Assembly: GCF_024448135.1 (NCBI RefSeq)
Contig: NZ_JAMRYX010000148.1
Span: forward strand, 1 to 62,809
DNA: 62,809 bases
Source: Methylocystis suflitae
GTDB taxonomy: Bacteria; Pseudomonadota; Alphaproteobacteria; Rhizobiales; Beijerinckiaceae
Reading direction: 5' to 3'
Under the pieces are notes generated by a model. The model saw only the letters and a program-made list of their open reading frames with translations. It did not search any database and had not been told where the DNA came from. The translations under genes were made by a program, and so were the position numbers. Below, piece by piece: positions 17,870 to 25,365 of the stretch. How positions within the stretch are numbered: position 1 is the stretch's first letter; each line of letters starts with the position of its first letter.

Positions 17870-18272
17870 ATCGCTCAAGCATTTCGGACGGGAAGCTGAT
17901 TTTCAGCCCCGGGATCGTCGATCGGGGCGAGTCGCGCACTGAGGGTTCTCGCTCGCCGGGCGTTCAACAGTGCACCCCATGCGCGCTCACCTTAGAGCTT
18001 TGGACGATCAAGGGCGTGGCCGTCAGCGCTGCGTCTGTTTGGCCCCCGAGCGCCAATGAGCGATGTTTCCTTCGACGAGGCCTGGGCCTTTGTCGAAGAT
18101 CGTCGCCACAATCTCCTTCTTGGCGACGGCTTCAGTATTGTTGTTGAAGCCCGACATCTTCCGCCGCAAGCAATTGCTGCGCAGAAATTTGCGAATCACC
18201 AATGAAATCGTTAGCAATCGCATGTGTGCGGGTGAGCAATAATGCAGGCGCTTATCTAGTAAAGGACATCTT
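17870..18272. other. Gene-poor stretch between tRNA-Gln copy 1 and the HU-like gene
   Basis: These 403 bases hold no gene I can support. An inverted repeat GCCCC...GGGGC spans 17906-17928 with an inner GATCG-T-CGATC palindrome; no T-run follows, so it is not a convincing terminator. On the minus strand a 44-codon frame at 18023-18157 (starts MSGFNNNTEAVAKKE) has no recognisable family. The 60 bases before the HU start are noticeably richer in A and T and probably carry its promoter. Confidence 0.4.
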
Positions 18273-18659
18273 ATGGCTAGAGGAAAACCGGTGAAGGCCG
18301 CGAGCAGGAAGGTGAGCAAGGCTGAGCCTGCCGCCATTCGGCCTATCAAAGAGACATTTACAAAATCGGCTCTCATCAACCGGATAGCCGAGGAAAATGA
18401 CATTCCTCGCAAGACCGCGGTGGGCGTCTACGCCACGTTGGAGAGTGTTTTTCTCGGGTCAGTTCACCCGCGCGGCGTGGGCGAATTCACCCTGCCGGGC
18501 CTTCTGAAAGCGACCCTTCGCAAGGTGCCGGCGCGCAAGGCGGGGACTTTGGTTCGCAATCCTGCGACGGGCGAGATGGTCAAAGCCGCCGCCAAGCCCG
18601 CAAGCGTGCGCGTCAAAATCCGGCCGCTCTCCAAACTGAAGTCGGCGGCGACGAAGTAA
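18273..18659 (+). CDS. HU-family DNA-binding protein with terminal extensions
   Basis: A 128-residue basic protein. Residues about 27-120 resemble the HU/IHF fold: an N-terminal helical part (FTKSALINRIAEENDIPRKT), then HPRGVGEFTLPGLLKATLRK in the body, a beta-arm region around RNPATGEMVKAAAKPASV, and a C-terminal helix rich in Lys. A Lys/Ala-rich tail precedes the core (KPVKAASRKVSKAEPA), as in several long HU-like proteins of Hyphomicrobiales. It would bind and bend DNA in the nucleoid. It stands alone between the two identical tRNA-Gln genes. Whether it is a housekeeping paralogue or came with a mobile segment cannot be told. Confidence 0.85.
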   Translation: MARGKPVKAASRKVSKAEPAAIRPIKETFTKSALINRIAEENDIPRKTAVGVYATLESVFLGSVHPRGVGEFTLPGLLKATLRKVPARKAGTLVRNPATGEMVKAAAKPASVRVKIRPLSKLKSAATK

Positions 18660-18704
18660 AGCGCCATCGACCAGGTCGTCGCGTTGTGTTGGCGCGGCGC
18701 CTTA

Positions 18705-18778
18705 TGGGGGATAGTTCAACGGTAGAACAGCGGACTCTGACTCCGTTAATCTTGGTTCGAATCCAGGTCCCCCAGCCA
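18705..18778 (+). tRNA. tRNA-Gln (anticodon CUG), copy 2
   Basis: The 74 bases are identical to copy 1 at 17796-17869, including the encoded CCA. The flank just upstream (GCGCGGCGCC before the acceptor stem) is also shared with copy 1, but the downstream flanks differ. The two copies are direct repeats 909 bases apart enclosing the HU-like gene. Confidence 0.97.
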
Positions 18779-18929
18779 AGAATTTCCAAAATTGGTCGCC
18801 AAGGCTCGACGCCGAACATTGCCTCGCGCCTTCGACATGCGCCGGCAAAAGATCGGATAAGGCACGAGCTGAACTTTGATGAGCGCGGCGCATAGGCTCT
18901 GGGTCTAACCACGGCGACCGAACGCCACG

Positions 18930-19280
18930 ATGTTCAAAAGAGGATTGCGCTCGCTCTTCAGCGCCATTGCCGCTATGTTTTGGCGCGCCAAGCATGGTTT
19001 CAGCCGCGACGTTTCCTTCAAGGGGATTTGCTCCGCTCTACGTCGGGCCAGAACCGAGTTCATCGGACTGGCGTTCAGCTCGGAGGCTTCGCGGACGATG
19101 CATTACGACGCGGTCTTGGCTGCCCTTGTCGCAGGAGTCGTCACTCTCCTCGCCTTCCTTTTTTGGCCTGCCGTGGCCGATCAGCTCCCGGAATTGGCTC
19201 TGGCGGCGATCGTCTATCTTTTAGTGCTGCTCGTCGGGGCCTGGATCTTCAACGCCTGGCGTCGAACACGGCGCAAATAA
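18930..19280 (+). CDS. Small membrane protein of unknown function
   Basis: A 116-codon frame. Its N-terminal half is basic with little character (MFKRGLRSLFSAIAAMFWRA). The C-terminal half has two hydrophobic segments, at about residues 60-81 (VLAALVAGVVTLLAFLFW) and 87-107 (LALAAIVYLLVLLVGAWIF), closed by a basic RRTRRK tail, the usual positive-inside end of a membrane hairpin. I do not recognise a family. No strong ribosome site precedes ATG 18930; an internal ATG at 19098 (MHYDAVLAALVAG) would give a minimal two-helix protein of 60 residues. Function cannot be inferred from the neighbours. Confidence 0.5.
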   Translation: MFKRGLRSLFSAIAAMFWRAKHGFSRDVSFKGICSALRRARTEFIGLAFSSEASRTMHYDAVLAALVAGVVTLLAFLFWPAVADQLPELALAAIVYLLVLLVGAWIFNAWRRTRRK

Positions 19281-19420
19281 ACGGTTGATGGGGCGAGGTT
19301 TATACGGCGAATTATCGAGGGAGGGTCGCCGAGCATCGCTTTTTTACTTGACAGCGGTCAATAAACCTACTCTTAACGGCTCGCCATTTAGATCGCGATC
19401 TTTCTCAGGCGAACGGGTTC

Positions 19421-19543
19421 ATGCGCTTCTTCAAAAATCTCCCAAGCATTGCCGCGCCGCTTGTCGGCGTCACAGTTGCGCTCGCCCTGTGCATCGTCGT
19501 CTTCGCTTTGTCCTTGGCAGGGATCGATCCAAGCCTCGATTAA
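19421..19543 (+). CDS. Tiny single-helix membrane protein (40 aa)
   Basis: ATG 19421 to TAA 19541-19543 encodes 40 residues: a short basic start (MRFFKNLP), one transmembrane helix (APLVGVTVALALCIVVFAL) and a short acidic end (GIDPSLD). The composition is what real small membrane proteins show, but no family is recognised and the ribosome site (AGGCGAACGGGTTC before ATG) is weak. It ends 21 bases before the stop of the convergent FYDLN-acid gene. Confidence 0.4.
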   Translation: MRFFKNLPSIAAPLVGVTVALALCIVVFALSLAGIDPSLD

Positions 19544-19564
19544 GCGGCGTCAGAACGTCAGCAG

Positions 19565-19897
19565 CTATTCGGTAGCGGTTTCGACGACCTCCACTTCTAC
19601 TTCTTCCAGCACCGCTTCGATTCTGTCTTCTTCCTCATCGGCCGTTGCGTCTTCCTCCTCATCAGCCGTTGACAAGAGAACATCATCAACGATCGGTTCG
19701 ATGACCGGCGCGACTGGCGCAGACCTGGCGAAAGTCGCCGAATGGTAAGCCGGTCGCCTTGCCGCCGAACGCAAGACCTCCACGACTTGAAAGGCCGCGG
19801 CGCACTTTGGGCAGACGATCGGCGAGCGATTGAGATCGTAAAAGGGCGTTGCACAAGTCAGGCATCGGCGCTTCACGCCAAGTTCAGCTTTGGCCAT
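19565..19897 (-). CDS. FYDLN-acid (TIGR02300) family protein
   Basis: A 110-residue protein starting MAKAELGVKRRCLTCATPFY, with AAGGA eight bases before the ATG. The N-terminal 35 residues carry two CxxC pairs (CLTCATPFYDLNRSPIVCPKC), a small zinc ribbon with the FYDLN motif. The remainder becomes very acidic, with runs of Glu and Asp after residue 75. This family is almost confined to alphaproteobacteria and has no proven function; many relatives have it upstream of the aroA-cmk-rpsA cluster. Here that neighbourhood is absent, so synteny is broken. Confidence 0.9.
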   Translation of the reverse strand: MAKAELGVKRRCLTCATPFYDLNRSPIVCPKCAAAFQVVEVLRSAARRPAYHSATFARSAPVAPVIEPIVDDVLLSTADEEEDATADEEEDRIEAVLEEVEVEVVETATE

Positions 19898-20306
19898 TGA
19901 GTCTATCCTTCGAGGTTCGGACTGCGGGCGCTGGAGCGGCAGGTGTATTGTTATCGCCCGTGGGGACGACTCGGCGCCAAGCGTCTCTCTGCCAATTCAG
20001 TGTCTACGGAGTATTAGCACGGCGGAGACGATCGGCTGACAATATTTCGAGATAACGCCGCGATGCCGCAGGAATCGCCTTTAATATTTGGGGATCCGAT
20101 CATCGGAATACAAGGCGCAGTCGGTCCGCCTACGAGGCCGAAGTCATCGACATGGAAAAATGCAACACCGTTCCCAGCCGGAACAGGTGCAAGAAAACTG
20201 GAACAACAACAACACGCCGAGGCCGCCGGTTCAGACTGCGGCGGCCCCGGAGAAGACGATGCGAGTTTGCGATCCTCGCTCCGTCAGGCGGCGCTCGCGC
20301 GACTTT
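19898..20306. other. Intergenic stretch without a supported gene
   Basis: These 409 bases separate the FYDLN-acid gene from the first three-repeat membrane protein. Short frames exist on the plus strand (20063-20323, 20088-20486), but their products are low-complexity, have no start signal and overlap the next gene antisense. I see no RNA gene or clear terminator. Confidence 0.4.
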
Positions 20307-20984
20307 TTAAGGCGTGCGCATAAAATTCAGCAGGGTGGCGCTCAGGCTGCCGCCCGTGAACACAATCGTCGCGCCAAGGGCAAGCAACGCGACAAGGTTG
20401 AGGGTCAGATCATTCGCCACGCCCGCTATCGCGAGAATCCCGAGCACGATCACGGCCAAACCAGAAAGCGCCTGAATGCCTGCTGAGCCAAAGGCCATCT
20501 CGCTCGCAAGAATTTCACTGGCGCCAGCGCCAACTTGACCTCTGCTCCTTAGCGACTCTTGGCTGAGCACATGCAGTTGCCACACGGCATTGCTACTCAG
20601 AAGCAGGGCGGACCCGAACGCGATCGCGGCGATCGGCGTTAGCGTTGCAGGCTCAATGCCGAGCAGCGAAAGCACGCCAAGAACGATGCCGGCCGCGCCG
20701 ACAAGAAAGACGACGGACAGGCTGCTGCCGCCGAACCCCTCGACGTTCATGGCTCTCGAGCCTACCGGAAAGATAATCTGGGCGTATTCCGACAGCATCG
20801 CTCCGCCTTGGATCAACAAGGCGGCGCCAAAGACGATCGTGGCGATTGACGCCATCATCGGCGCTTTCACGCCCGACAATCCAACGATGGCGATAACGAC
20901 GGTGGCCAGACCGCCGATTGCGTCGATCAGACCCCCATACGCCGCAGTTTCGCGAAATGTCGACTCTCGAGAGGTAATGGACAT
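20307..20984 (-). CDS. Three-repeat integral membrane protein A, unknown function
   Basis: A 225-residue protein with about six hydrophobic helices and GGAGA upstream of ATG 20984. It is built from three copies of a roughly 45-residue two-helix unit at about residues 22-67, 95-140 and 170-220. Each unit has a Gly-rich first helix, a short loop, and a second helix of the form IA-I-FG-ALL. Compare ASIATIVFGAALLIQGG, TPIAAIAFGSALLLSS and LNLVALLALGATIVFTGG. The N-terminal soluble stretch (MSITSRESTFRETAAYGGLI) is shared with the paralogue at 21138-21824. I do not recognise the family. A scaffold, channel or stress-related membrane protein are all possible; nothing in the sequence picks one. Confidence 0.8.
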   Translation of the reverse strand: MSITSRESTFRETAAYGGLIDAIGGLATVVIAIVGLSGVKAPMMASIATIVFGAALLIQGGAMLSEYAQIIFPVGSRAMNVEGFGGSSLSVVFLVGAAGIVLGVLSLLGIEPATLTPIAAIAFGSALLLSSNAVWQLHVLSQESLRSRGQVGAGASEILASEMAFGSAGIQALSGLAVIVLGILAIAGVANDLTLNLVALLALGATIVFTGGSLSATLLNFMRTP

Positions 20985-21137
20985 GACAGTGTCTCCAGAC
21001 TTGCGATATCTTCACACGAGCAAGAGCGCGTGATTCCACATAGCGTTGGATTCACCCCGTCAAGATCTACAGCGCGTTACGCCGCTCGAGCTTAAATGCC
21101 GCAAGCCAGGTCGCAGCCCATGCAAGGTCCTTGCGTT

Positions 21138-21824
21138 TCACACGCGCGGAGTCGGCGGCCGTCGCGCAGTGGAGCGCATAAAGCTGAGAAGGATGGCGTT
21201 CAGGCTGCCTCCCTTCAGCACGAGCGCGGAGCCGAGAATGAGCAGCGCGACGAGGTTAAACGTCAGGTCATTCCTCGTTCCGGACGCGGCAAGAACGCCG
21301 AGCATGACTGCGGCGAAGCCGCCAAAGATCTGAATGCTGGCGCAATCAAAAGCCATTTGATTTGCGAGAATGTCTCTCGACGACTCCTCGCCCTTTGACG
21401 CGCGTCTGACGACATTAAGATGCCACACAGAGACGCTGCTCAAGACCAGCGCACTCCCGAACAGGATTGATGCAATCGGCGTCAGCACTGCCGAGTTGAA
21501 GTCCAGCAGCGACAGCACGCCCAGAGCGATGCCGCCGGCTCCAAGCAAAATAACCGCCGAACGGCTGCCGGCGGCAAAACCGTTGATCGAAGACTTGCCT
21601 GCGCGCAGAACAGAAAATCTGGCAAGTTCAGACATCATGCCGTTGCCCTGGATCAAGAGCGCGATGCCGAACACAATTGTCGCGATCACGGCCATGATCG
21701 GCGCGTTGAGGCCGATGAGTCCGAAAATAGCGAGGATGACGGTGGCGACGCCGCCAACATCATCGATCAAGCCGCCCTGCCTGGCGCGCTCGGGAAAAGT
21801 GGATTCGCCGACCGTCATCGACAT
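21138..21824 (-). CDS. Three-repeat integral membrane protein B, paralogue of A
   Basis: This 228-residue protein is clearly related along its whole length to the gene at 20307-20984. The N-terminus MSMTVGESTFPERARQGGLI matches, the first repeat is nearly the same (AVIATIVFGIALLIQGN), the second has TPIASILFGSALVLSS, and the third has FNLVALLILGSALVLKGG. Six helices arranged as three two-helix units are predicted. The two genes are in tandem on the minus strand with 153 bases between, so a local duplication followed by divergence is likely. Differences concentrate in the loops between units (residues 68-92 and 140-165). Function is unknown. Confidence 0.8.
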   Translation of the reverse strand: MSMTVGESTFPERARQGGLIDDVGGVATVILAIFGLIGLNAPIMAVIATIVFGIALLIQGNGMMSELARFSVLRAGKSSINGFAAGSRSAVILLGAGGIALGVLSLLDFNSAVLTPIASILFGSALVLSSVSVWHLNVVRRASKGEESSRDILANQMAFDCASIQIFGGFAAVMLGVLAASGTRNDLTFNLVALLILGSALVLKGGSLNAILLSFMRSTARRPPTPRV

Positions 21825-22222
21825 GTCTGCCTCTCAACATCGATGCCCCCAAAAGACAAGATCTAATTAGCGGCCGTTTGCCGCTAGCAAAGATGCCCGC
21901 CGCGCGCCAAACTTTGCTCTCGGCGCTGACCGCGCGCTCCACCTGGCCGACGCTGGAGTTTGGAAGAAAATAAAAGCGCCGAGGGGATTGGCATTGCGGA
22001 GCGCAAAACGCGAGGCTTCCGCGTCGGGGCTGAGCTAATGTTTTGGACTGCGCCCGTCGCGATCAAGCTGTCGCTCAATCAGTGACCGCGTTGCAAAGCA
22101 ATGACGCGGCAGCACGCCGAACGTCCGCCCCAGGTCAAGAGGCGAGCGCGCTCGGCGTGCGCGGCAATTTCGTGGAAGACTCGCGCCGACCCGAAGTCGC
22201 GCGCTGACCTATGAGGCGAGGG
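21825..22222. other. Intergenic stretch without a supported gene
   Basis: These 398 bases between the membrane protein pair and the bufferin-like gene contain only short frames without recognisable products (for example 21884-22078 minus). The part next to 21825 probably holds the promoter of paralogue B. I see no RNA gene or inverted repeat worth naming. Confidence 0.4.
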
Positions 22223-22480
22223 TCAGTCGAGAGCCTTACCGCCTGCCTGTTCGCAGGCCGCGGCCGTCTCCTTAAAAACCCAGCCCTGGCCCTTGCAAGA
22301 GTTCATGCCTTTGCAGGCGTTTTTGGGCGAGTGACAGTCGGCCTTGCCCTTACAGCTATTGACGCCGAGGCAATGCACTTTGCCCGTCGACGCCGCCTTT
22401 GCGGGCGGCGCAGCGCCAGCGAGAATGATTGAAATCGCAGCAACAGCGAGCGTTGCTCCCTTGCAACTATCCGTTTTCAT
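22223..22480 (-). CDS. BufA2-like periplasmic bufferin-type metallophore peptide
   Basis: An 85-residue precursor. A Sec signal peptide of about 29 residues (VAAISIILAGAAPPAKA) is followed by a cysteine-rich core. The core has the pattern HCLGVNSCKG, a spacer with Cys, then ACKGMNSCKGQGW, and one more Cys near the end (AACEQAGG). This repeated C-x-G-x-N-x-CKG signature is that of the BufA2 group of bufferins, periplasmic copper-buffering peptides whose Cys residues are modified by a BufB (DUF692/MNIO) enzyme with a BufC partner. No bufB or bufC gene lies beside it. The neighbours downstream are metal-linked (PepSY, CopC, HupE). Family call good; copper binding is inferred. Confidence 0.8.
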   Translation of the reverse strand: MKTDSCKGATLAVAAISIILAGAAPPAKAASTGKVHCLGVNSCKGKADCHSPKNACKGMNSCKGQGWVFKETAAACEQAGGKALD

Positions 22481-22778
22481 TTTTTCGTCTCATCCTGTCC
22501 GCATTGCCCCAAGACGATGCCACCATGGTTTACCTATCCTGGATGGTAAAGCAAAAAATGCCAACGTCTTGGCGACAGTATTGCAGGTGGCATGTTGATG
22601 CAGATGGTGTGCAACTGCAGTATATTCGTCATACAGGCCGGCGCGGATTGACTCGACACGTGGCTGATGCGGTCGTTGGCGGAGCCGGAAGCCTCGTTTC
22701 CGTTGACAAGATCGCCAGAAATCGGTCCGATCAAACGCGATTTGAGCGCAGATGAACCAGTAGACCGAGTCTTGTGCA

Positions 22779-23993
22779 ATGTCCGATCGGACGGTCGAAG
22801 CCGACGTTGGAAAAGAAGTCGCATCGCCGTCACGCGTCCTGCGTCGACGCGAATTCACTCGCCAAGTCCTTCTGCAAATTCATCGCACCGTCGGACTTTT
22901 CGCCGGGGCGGTGTTCGTTCTCGTCGGGCTCAGCGGCAGCATTCTCGCATTTCGCGAGGACATCGACGAATGGCTGAACGCTTCAATCATGCGCGTTGAA
23001 ATACCGGCGCCGCCGGTTCGTCGTCCGCTCGATGAAATTCTCGCAGCCGCTATCAAAGCGATGCCTGCCGATGGCCAGGCGGAGAGAGTCACAATGCCGC
23101 GCCATTCCGCATCGGCTATGGCGATCACATACATGGTCGAGACCGACGACCTTAATACCGATGTCTACGAGATGTTCGTCGATCCTTACACCGCGAAAGT
23201 CAAAGGGCAGCGCCTTTATCTGCATGGAGACAAGACGCTGTCACAGCCCCTTGTCCCAATCATCATGGCCTTCCATTGGACCCTGCTGCTTGGAGTCAAC
23301 AACGCCTATATACTCGGCTCAATAGCCGTGCTTATTCTTTTCTCTATCCTTGTCGGTTTTTATCTGTGGTGGCCGCGATATGGCGATTGGCGGCTGGGCT
23401 TTAAAATCAAATGGGGCGCAAGCCCAGAGAGAGTCGTTTACGACGCGCATAGGAGCGTCGGCGCCTACTTCATCGTTTTCTTGTTAATTACGCTGTTCAC
23501 CGGAGTCGCTATGATTTTCAAACCGGCGACGCGCTCCGTGGCGGGAATTTTTTCCGAAGTGCGCGCCGATCCGGATTTTGGAAAGTCGACGCCGGCTCCC
23601 GGCGGAACGCCAATCGGCCTTGATGAAACCGTCGCAATCGCGGACAAAGTTTTCCCTGCTGGAAGACTTCACTGGATTCTCCTGCCAAGCGCGCCGAGCG
23701 GGGTCTATGTCGTCGGCAAGCAGTCAAGCAACGAGCCCAACAGAACCAAAACCTTCCGAAATGTCGGCGTCGATCAGTACAGCGGAAAGGTTCTATACGT
23801 GCAAGATCGCGAGGCATTCAGCGCGGGCGAGAAATTTCTCGAATGGCTCTTCCCGCTGCATACCGGCGAGGCTTTTGGCGCGATCGGCCGATCGATCGTT
23901 CTGGTGGTCGGGCTGACGCCTTTTGTCCTCTATGTCACGGGCTTTCTGCGATGGCGGCAAAAGCGTCGCGTACGAAGGCGCGCGGCAGATTGA
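22779..23993 (+). CDS. PepSY-associated transmembrane protein
   Basis: A 404-residue inner-membrane protein. After a polar start, LQIHRTVGLFAGAVFVLVGL is the first helix of the PepSY_TM fold, with its conserved His. Then come a large periplasmic domain (residues about 65-150), helices near 155-200 (AFHWTLLLG, IAVLILFSILVGFYLWWP), the second conserved His in YDAHRSVGAYFIVFLLI, a PepSY-like domain and a last helix near 370-390. These four-helix proteins are often heme- or metal-reduction-linked and sit beside siderophore or copper genes. Here the divergent neighbour is the bufferin-like gene, 298 bases away, and the convergent one belongs to the CopC locus. A reductase role is a guess. Confidence 0.85.
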   Translation: MSDRTVEADVGKEVASPSRVLRRREFTRQVLLQIHRTVGLFAGAVFVLVGLSGSILAFREDIDEWLNASIMRVEIPAPPVRRPLDEILAAAIKAMPADGQAERVTMPRHSASAMAITYMVETDDLNTDVYEMFVDPYTAKVKGQRLYLHGDKTLSQPLVPIIMAFHWTLLLGVNNAYILGSIAVLILFSILVGFYLWWPRYGDWRLGFKIKWGASPERVVYDAHRSVGAYFIVFLLITLFTGVAMIFKPATRSVAGIFSEVRADPDFGKSTPAPGGTPIGLDETVAIADKVFPAGRLHWILLPSAPSGVYVVGKQSSNEPNRTKTFRNVGVDQYSGKVLYVQDREAFSAGEKFLEWLFPLHTGEAFGAIGRSIVLVVGLTPFVLYVTGFLRWRQKRRVRRRAAD

Positions 23994-24024
23994 CAGTCCG
24001 TTCGGTTCGCTGCGCTCATTGCAG

Positions 24025-24594
24025 TCATCGCCCGACGAAGATCGGCATTTCGATGGTGTCCTCTGCGTTCTTCGCCTCGCCAAAGGCGAGCTTGAGCAGG
24101 TATTTCCCCTTGTGAGCGACAGTTGCGTCCAAAGTCACAAAGCCGCTTGAGCGGGGTCGAGACGGCAACGCGTTGATCTGCTTAAGGCCGCCATCAGCAT
24201 CATATTGATAGAAGGAAAGCGCGACGGATTCGTTTCTTGCTTCCTTTTCCATGAGCGTGACGGAAAAAATGACTTTGCCCGTTCCGGGCACGCGGTCGCA
24301 ATATTCGGCATATTTGCTCAAATCGTCCGTCGGCCCTCCGGCGCTCTCTTCGGAATCGGGCAGAAAGTATGTGGTGAGATGCGCGGAGTAGAAGTCGCTA
24401 ACCCCGAGACATTCCGATATCGTGCGATCGCCTGCCTTCTCGGCAGGTTGAAGGACATGCGCCTTCCACAAATCATTCAAATGCTGATTGAAAGCCGGAC
24501 CCCAGAATGAGTACGAGAACATCGCGATATTGACGCCGGCGATCAGAACGATGCCCGCGAATAGCAACAGGTTCAGGCGAACAGTCGGACGCAT
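24025..24594 (-). CDS. Membrane-anchored periplasmic protein of unknown function
   Basis: About 189 residues starting MRPTVRLNLLLFAGIVLIAG. One N-terminal transmembrane helix (residues 6-27) is followed by a periplasmic domain. That domain has two Cys about 30 residues apart (ISECLGVSD and AEYCDRVPGT) that could form a disulfide, and a beta-rich C-terminal half (KVIFSVTLMEKEARNESVAL, GKYLLKLAFGEAKNAEDTIE). No family is recognised. The gene lies 52 bases downstream of the CopC-domain gene on the same strand and is probably co-transcribed, which hints at a role in the same metal-handling system. The upstream in-frame extension to 24693 overlaps copC and is not used. Confidence 0.65.
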   Translation of the reverse strand: MRPTVRLNLLLFAGIVLIAGVNIAMFSYSFWGPAFNQHLNDLWKAHVLQPAEKAGDRTISECLGVSDFYSAHLTTYFLPDSEESAGGPTDDLSKYAEYCDRVPGTGKVIFSVTLMEKEARNESVALSFYQYDADGGLKQINALPSRPRSSGFVTLDATVAHKGKYLLKLAFGEAKNAEDTIEMPIFVGR

Positions 24595-24646
24595 CGTTTG
24601 TTGTTCCTTGTCCTGCACAAAACGATCACGCTTTGAGAAACATCCT

Positions 24647-25147
24647 TTAAGGACGCACCTCGAACTCCCAAGCGCCGCTGACGAGATGGCCATCAGCCGA
24701 AAGCGCCCTGTAGCGTACGGTGTATTTACCGGGATTCAACCGGTTCACGCTCACCGACACATGGCTCGGATCCGCGCTGTCAATCGCCGCGTCGCGCTTG
24801 TCGACCCTTTCGCCCGATGCGCTCACAACCGCCAACGCGGCAAAAGCGTCGCGGATGCCGGCGTCGTACCACACTTCCACTTTTCCGATGTCTTCGGCGC
24901 CGACGCCGCCTTGCGCGGGGGAGGTGCGGACAACGATCGCATGCGCCAGAATGATCGCCGGGCGTTGCGGTTCTCGCGGCGGGCGCGACGGACCGGTGAG
25001 TTTCATTTCCGGGGCAGGGCTAAGCTGTTGATCGCGACCGGGGGAGTCAGAGACAGTTCCGTACGCCGCGGCGGGTTCAGGCGTCGCGCCGACGGAAAGG
25101 ATCGCGGCAGCAAAAGATAGCAGGCGCGCATGCCGGTTGGCCGACAT
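24647..25147 (-). CDS. CopC-domain periplasmic copper-binding protein with N-terminal insert
   Basis: From ATG 25147 the product is 166 residues: a signal peptide (LLSFAAAILSVGATPEPAAA), an unusual Pro-rich linker of about 35-40 residues, then a CopC domain. The domain starts LAHAIVVRTSPAQGG and ends YTVRYRALSADGHLVSGAWE. The DGH motif and the His of AHA are in the positions of the Cu(II) ligands of CopC. In ordinary CopC the His is the first residue after signal cleavage; here it is internal unless a second cleavage occurs. A longer start at 25198 is possible. The unknown anchored protein follows after 52 bases; the HupE gene is divergent. Confidence 0.8.
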   Translation of the reverse strand: MSANRHARLLSFAAAILSVGATPEPAAAYGTVSDSPGRDQQLSPAPEMKLTGPSRPPREPQRPAIILAHAIVVRTSPAQGGVGAEDIGKVEVWYDAGIRDAFAALAVVSASGERVDKRDAAIDSADPSHVSVSVNRLNPGKYTVRYRALSADGHLVSGAWEFEVRP

Positions 25148-25365
25148 CCAGGAAGCGCGTTTTCGACGGGAGACTCTTGCCTGTCCGCTCTTCGTCATGG
25201 GGCGAAGTCCGATTCAATAATCATTTCCATAGCTCGCTCGCGCGCAAAAAGCGCGCCGTGGGCAGCCGCGCTGATGGACTTGAGCTTGCTCTTCTCCCTC
25301 GATATGCATCTTTTTAGCAAAGTGCATACGCCGCAGGCGCGCGGCGCGTCAAGGGAGTCCGCCCG

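Noticed and set aside
17906-17928. GCCCC...GGGGC inverted repeat after tRNA-Gln copy 1 as a terminator
   Set aside because: There is no following T-run and the inner palindrome leaves no normal loop.
18023-18157. 44-codon frame (starts MSGFNNN) on the minus strand near the HU gene
   Set aside because: It looks less random than most shadows, but there is no ribosome site, no family match and no sign of conservation that I can judge.
22490-22858. 122-codon minus-strand frame opposite the PepSY start
   Set aside because: It spans the bufferin/PepSY promoter gap and overlaps the PepSY gene; the product is Arg/Ser-rich with no motif.
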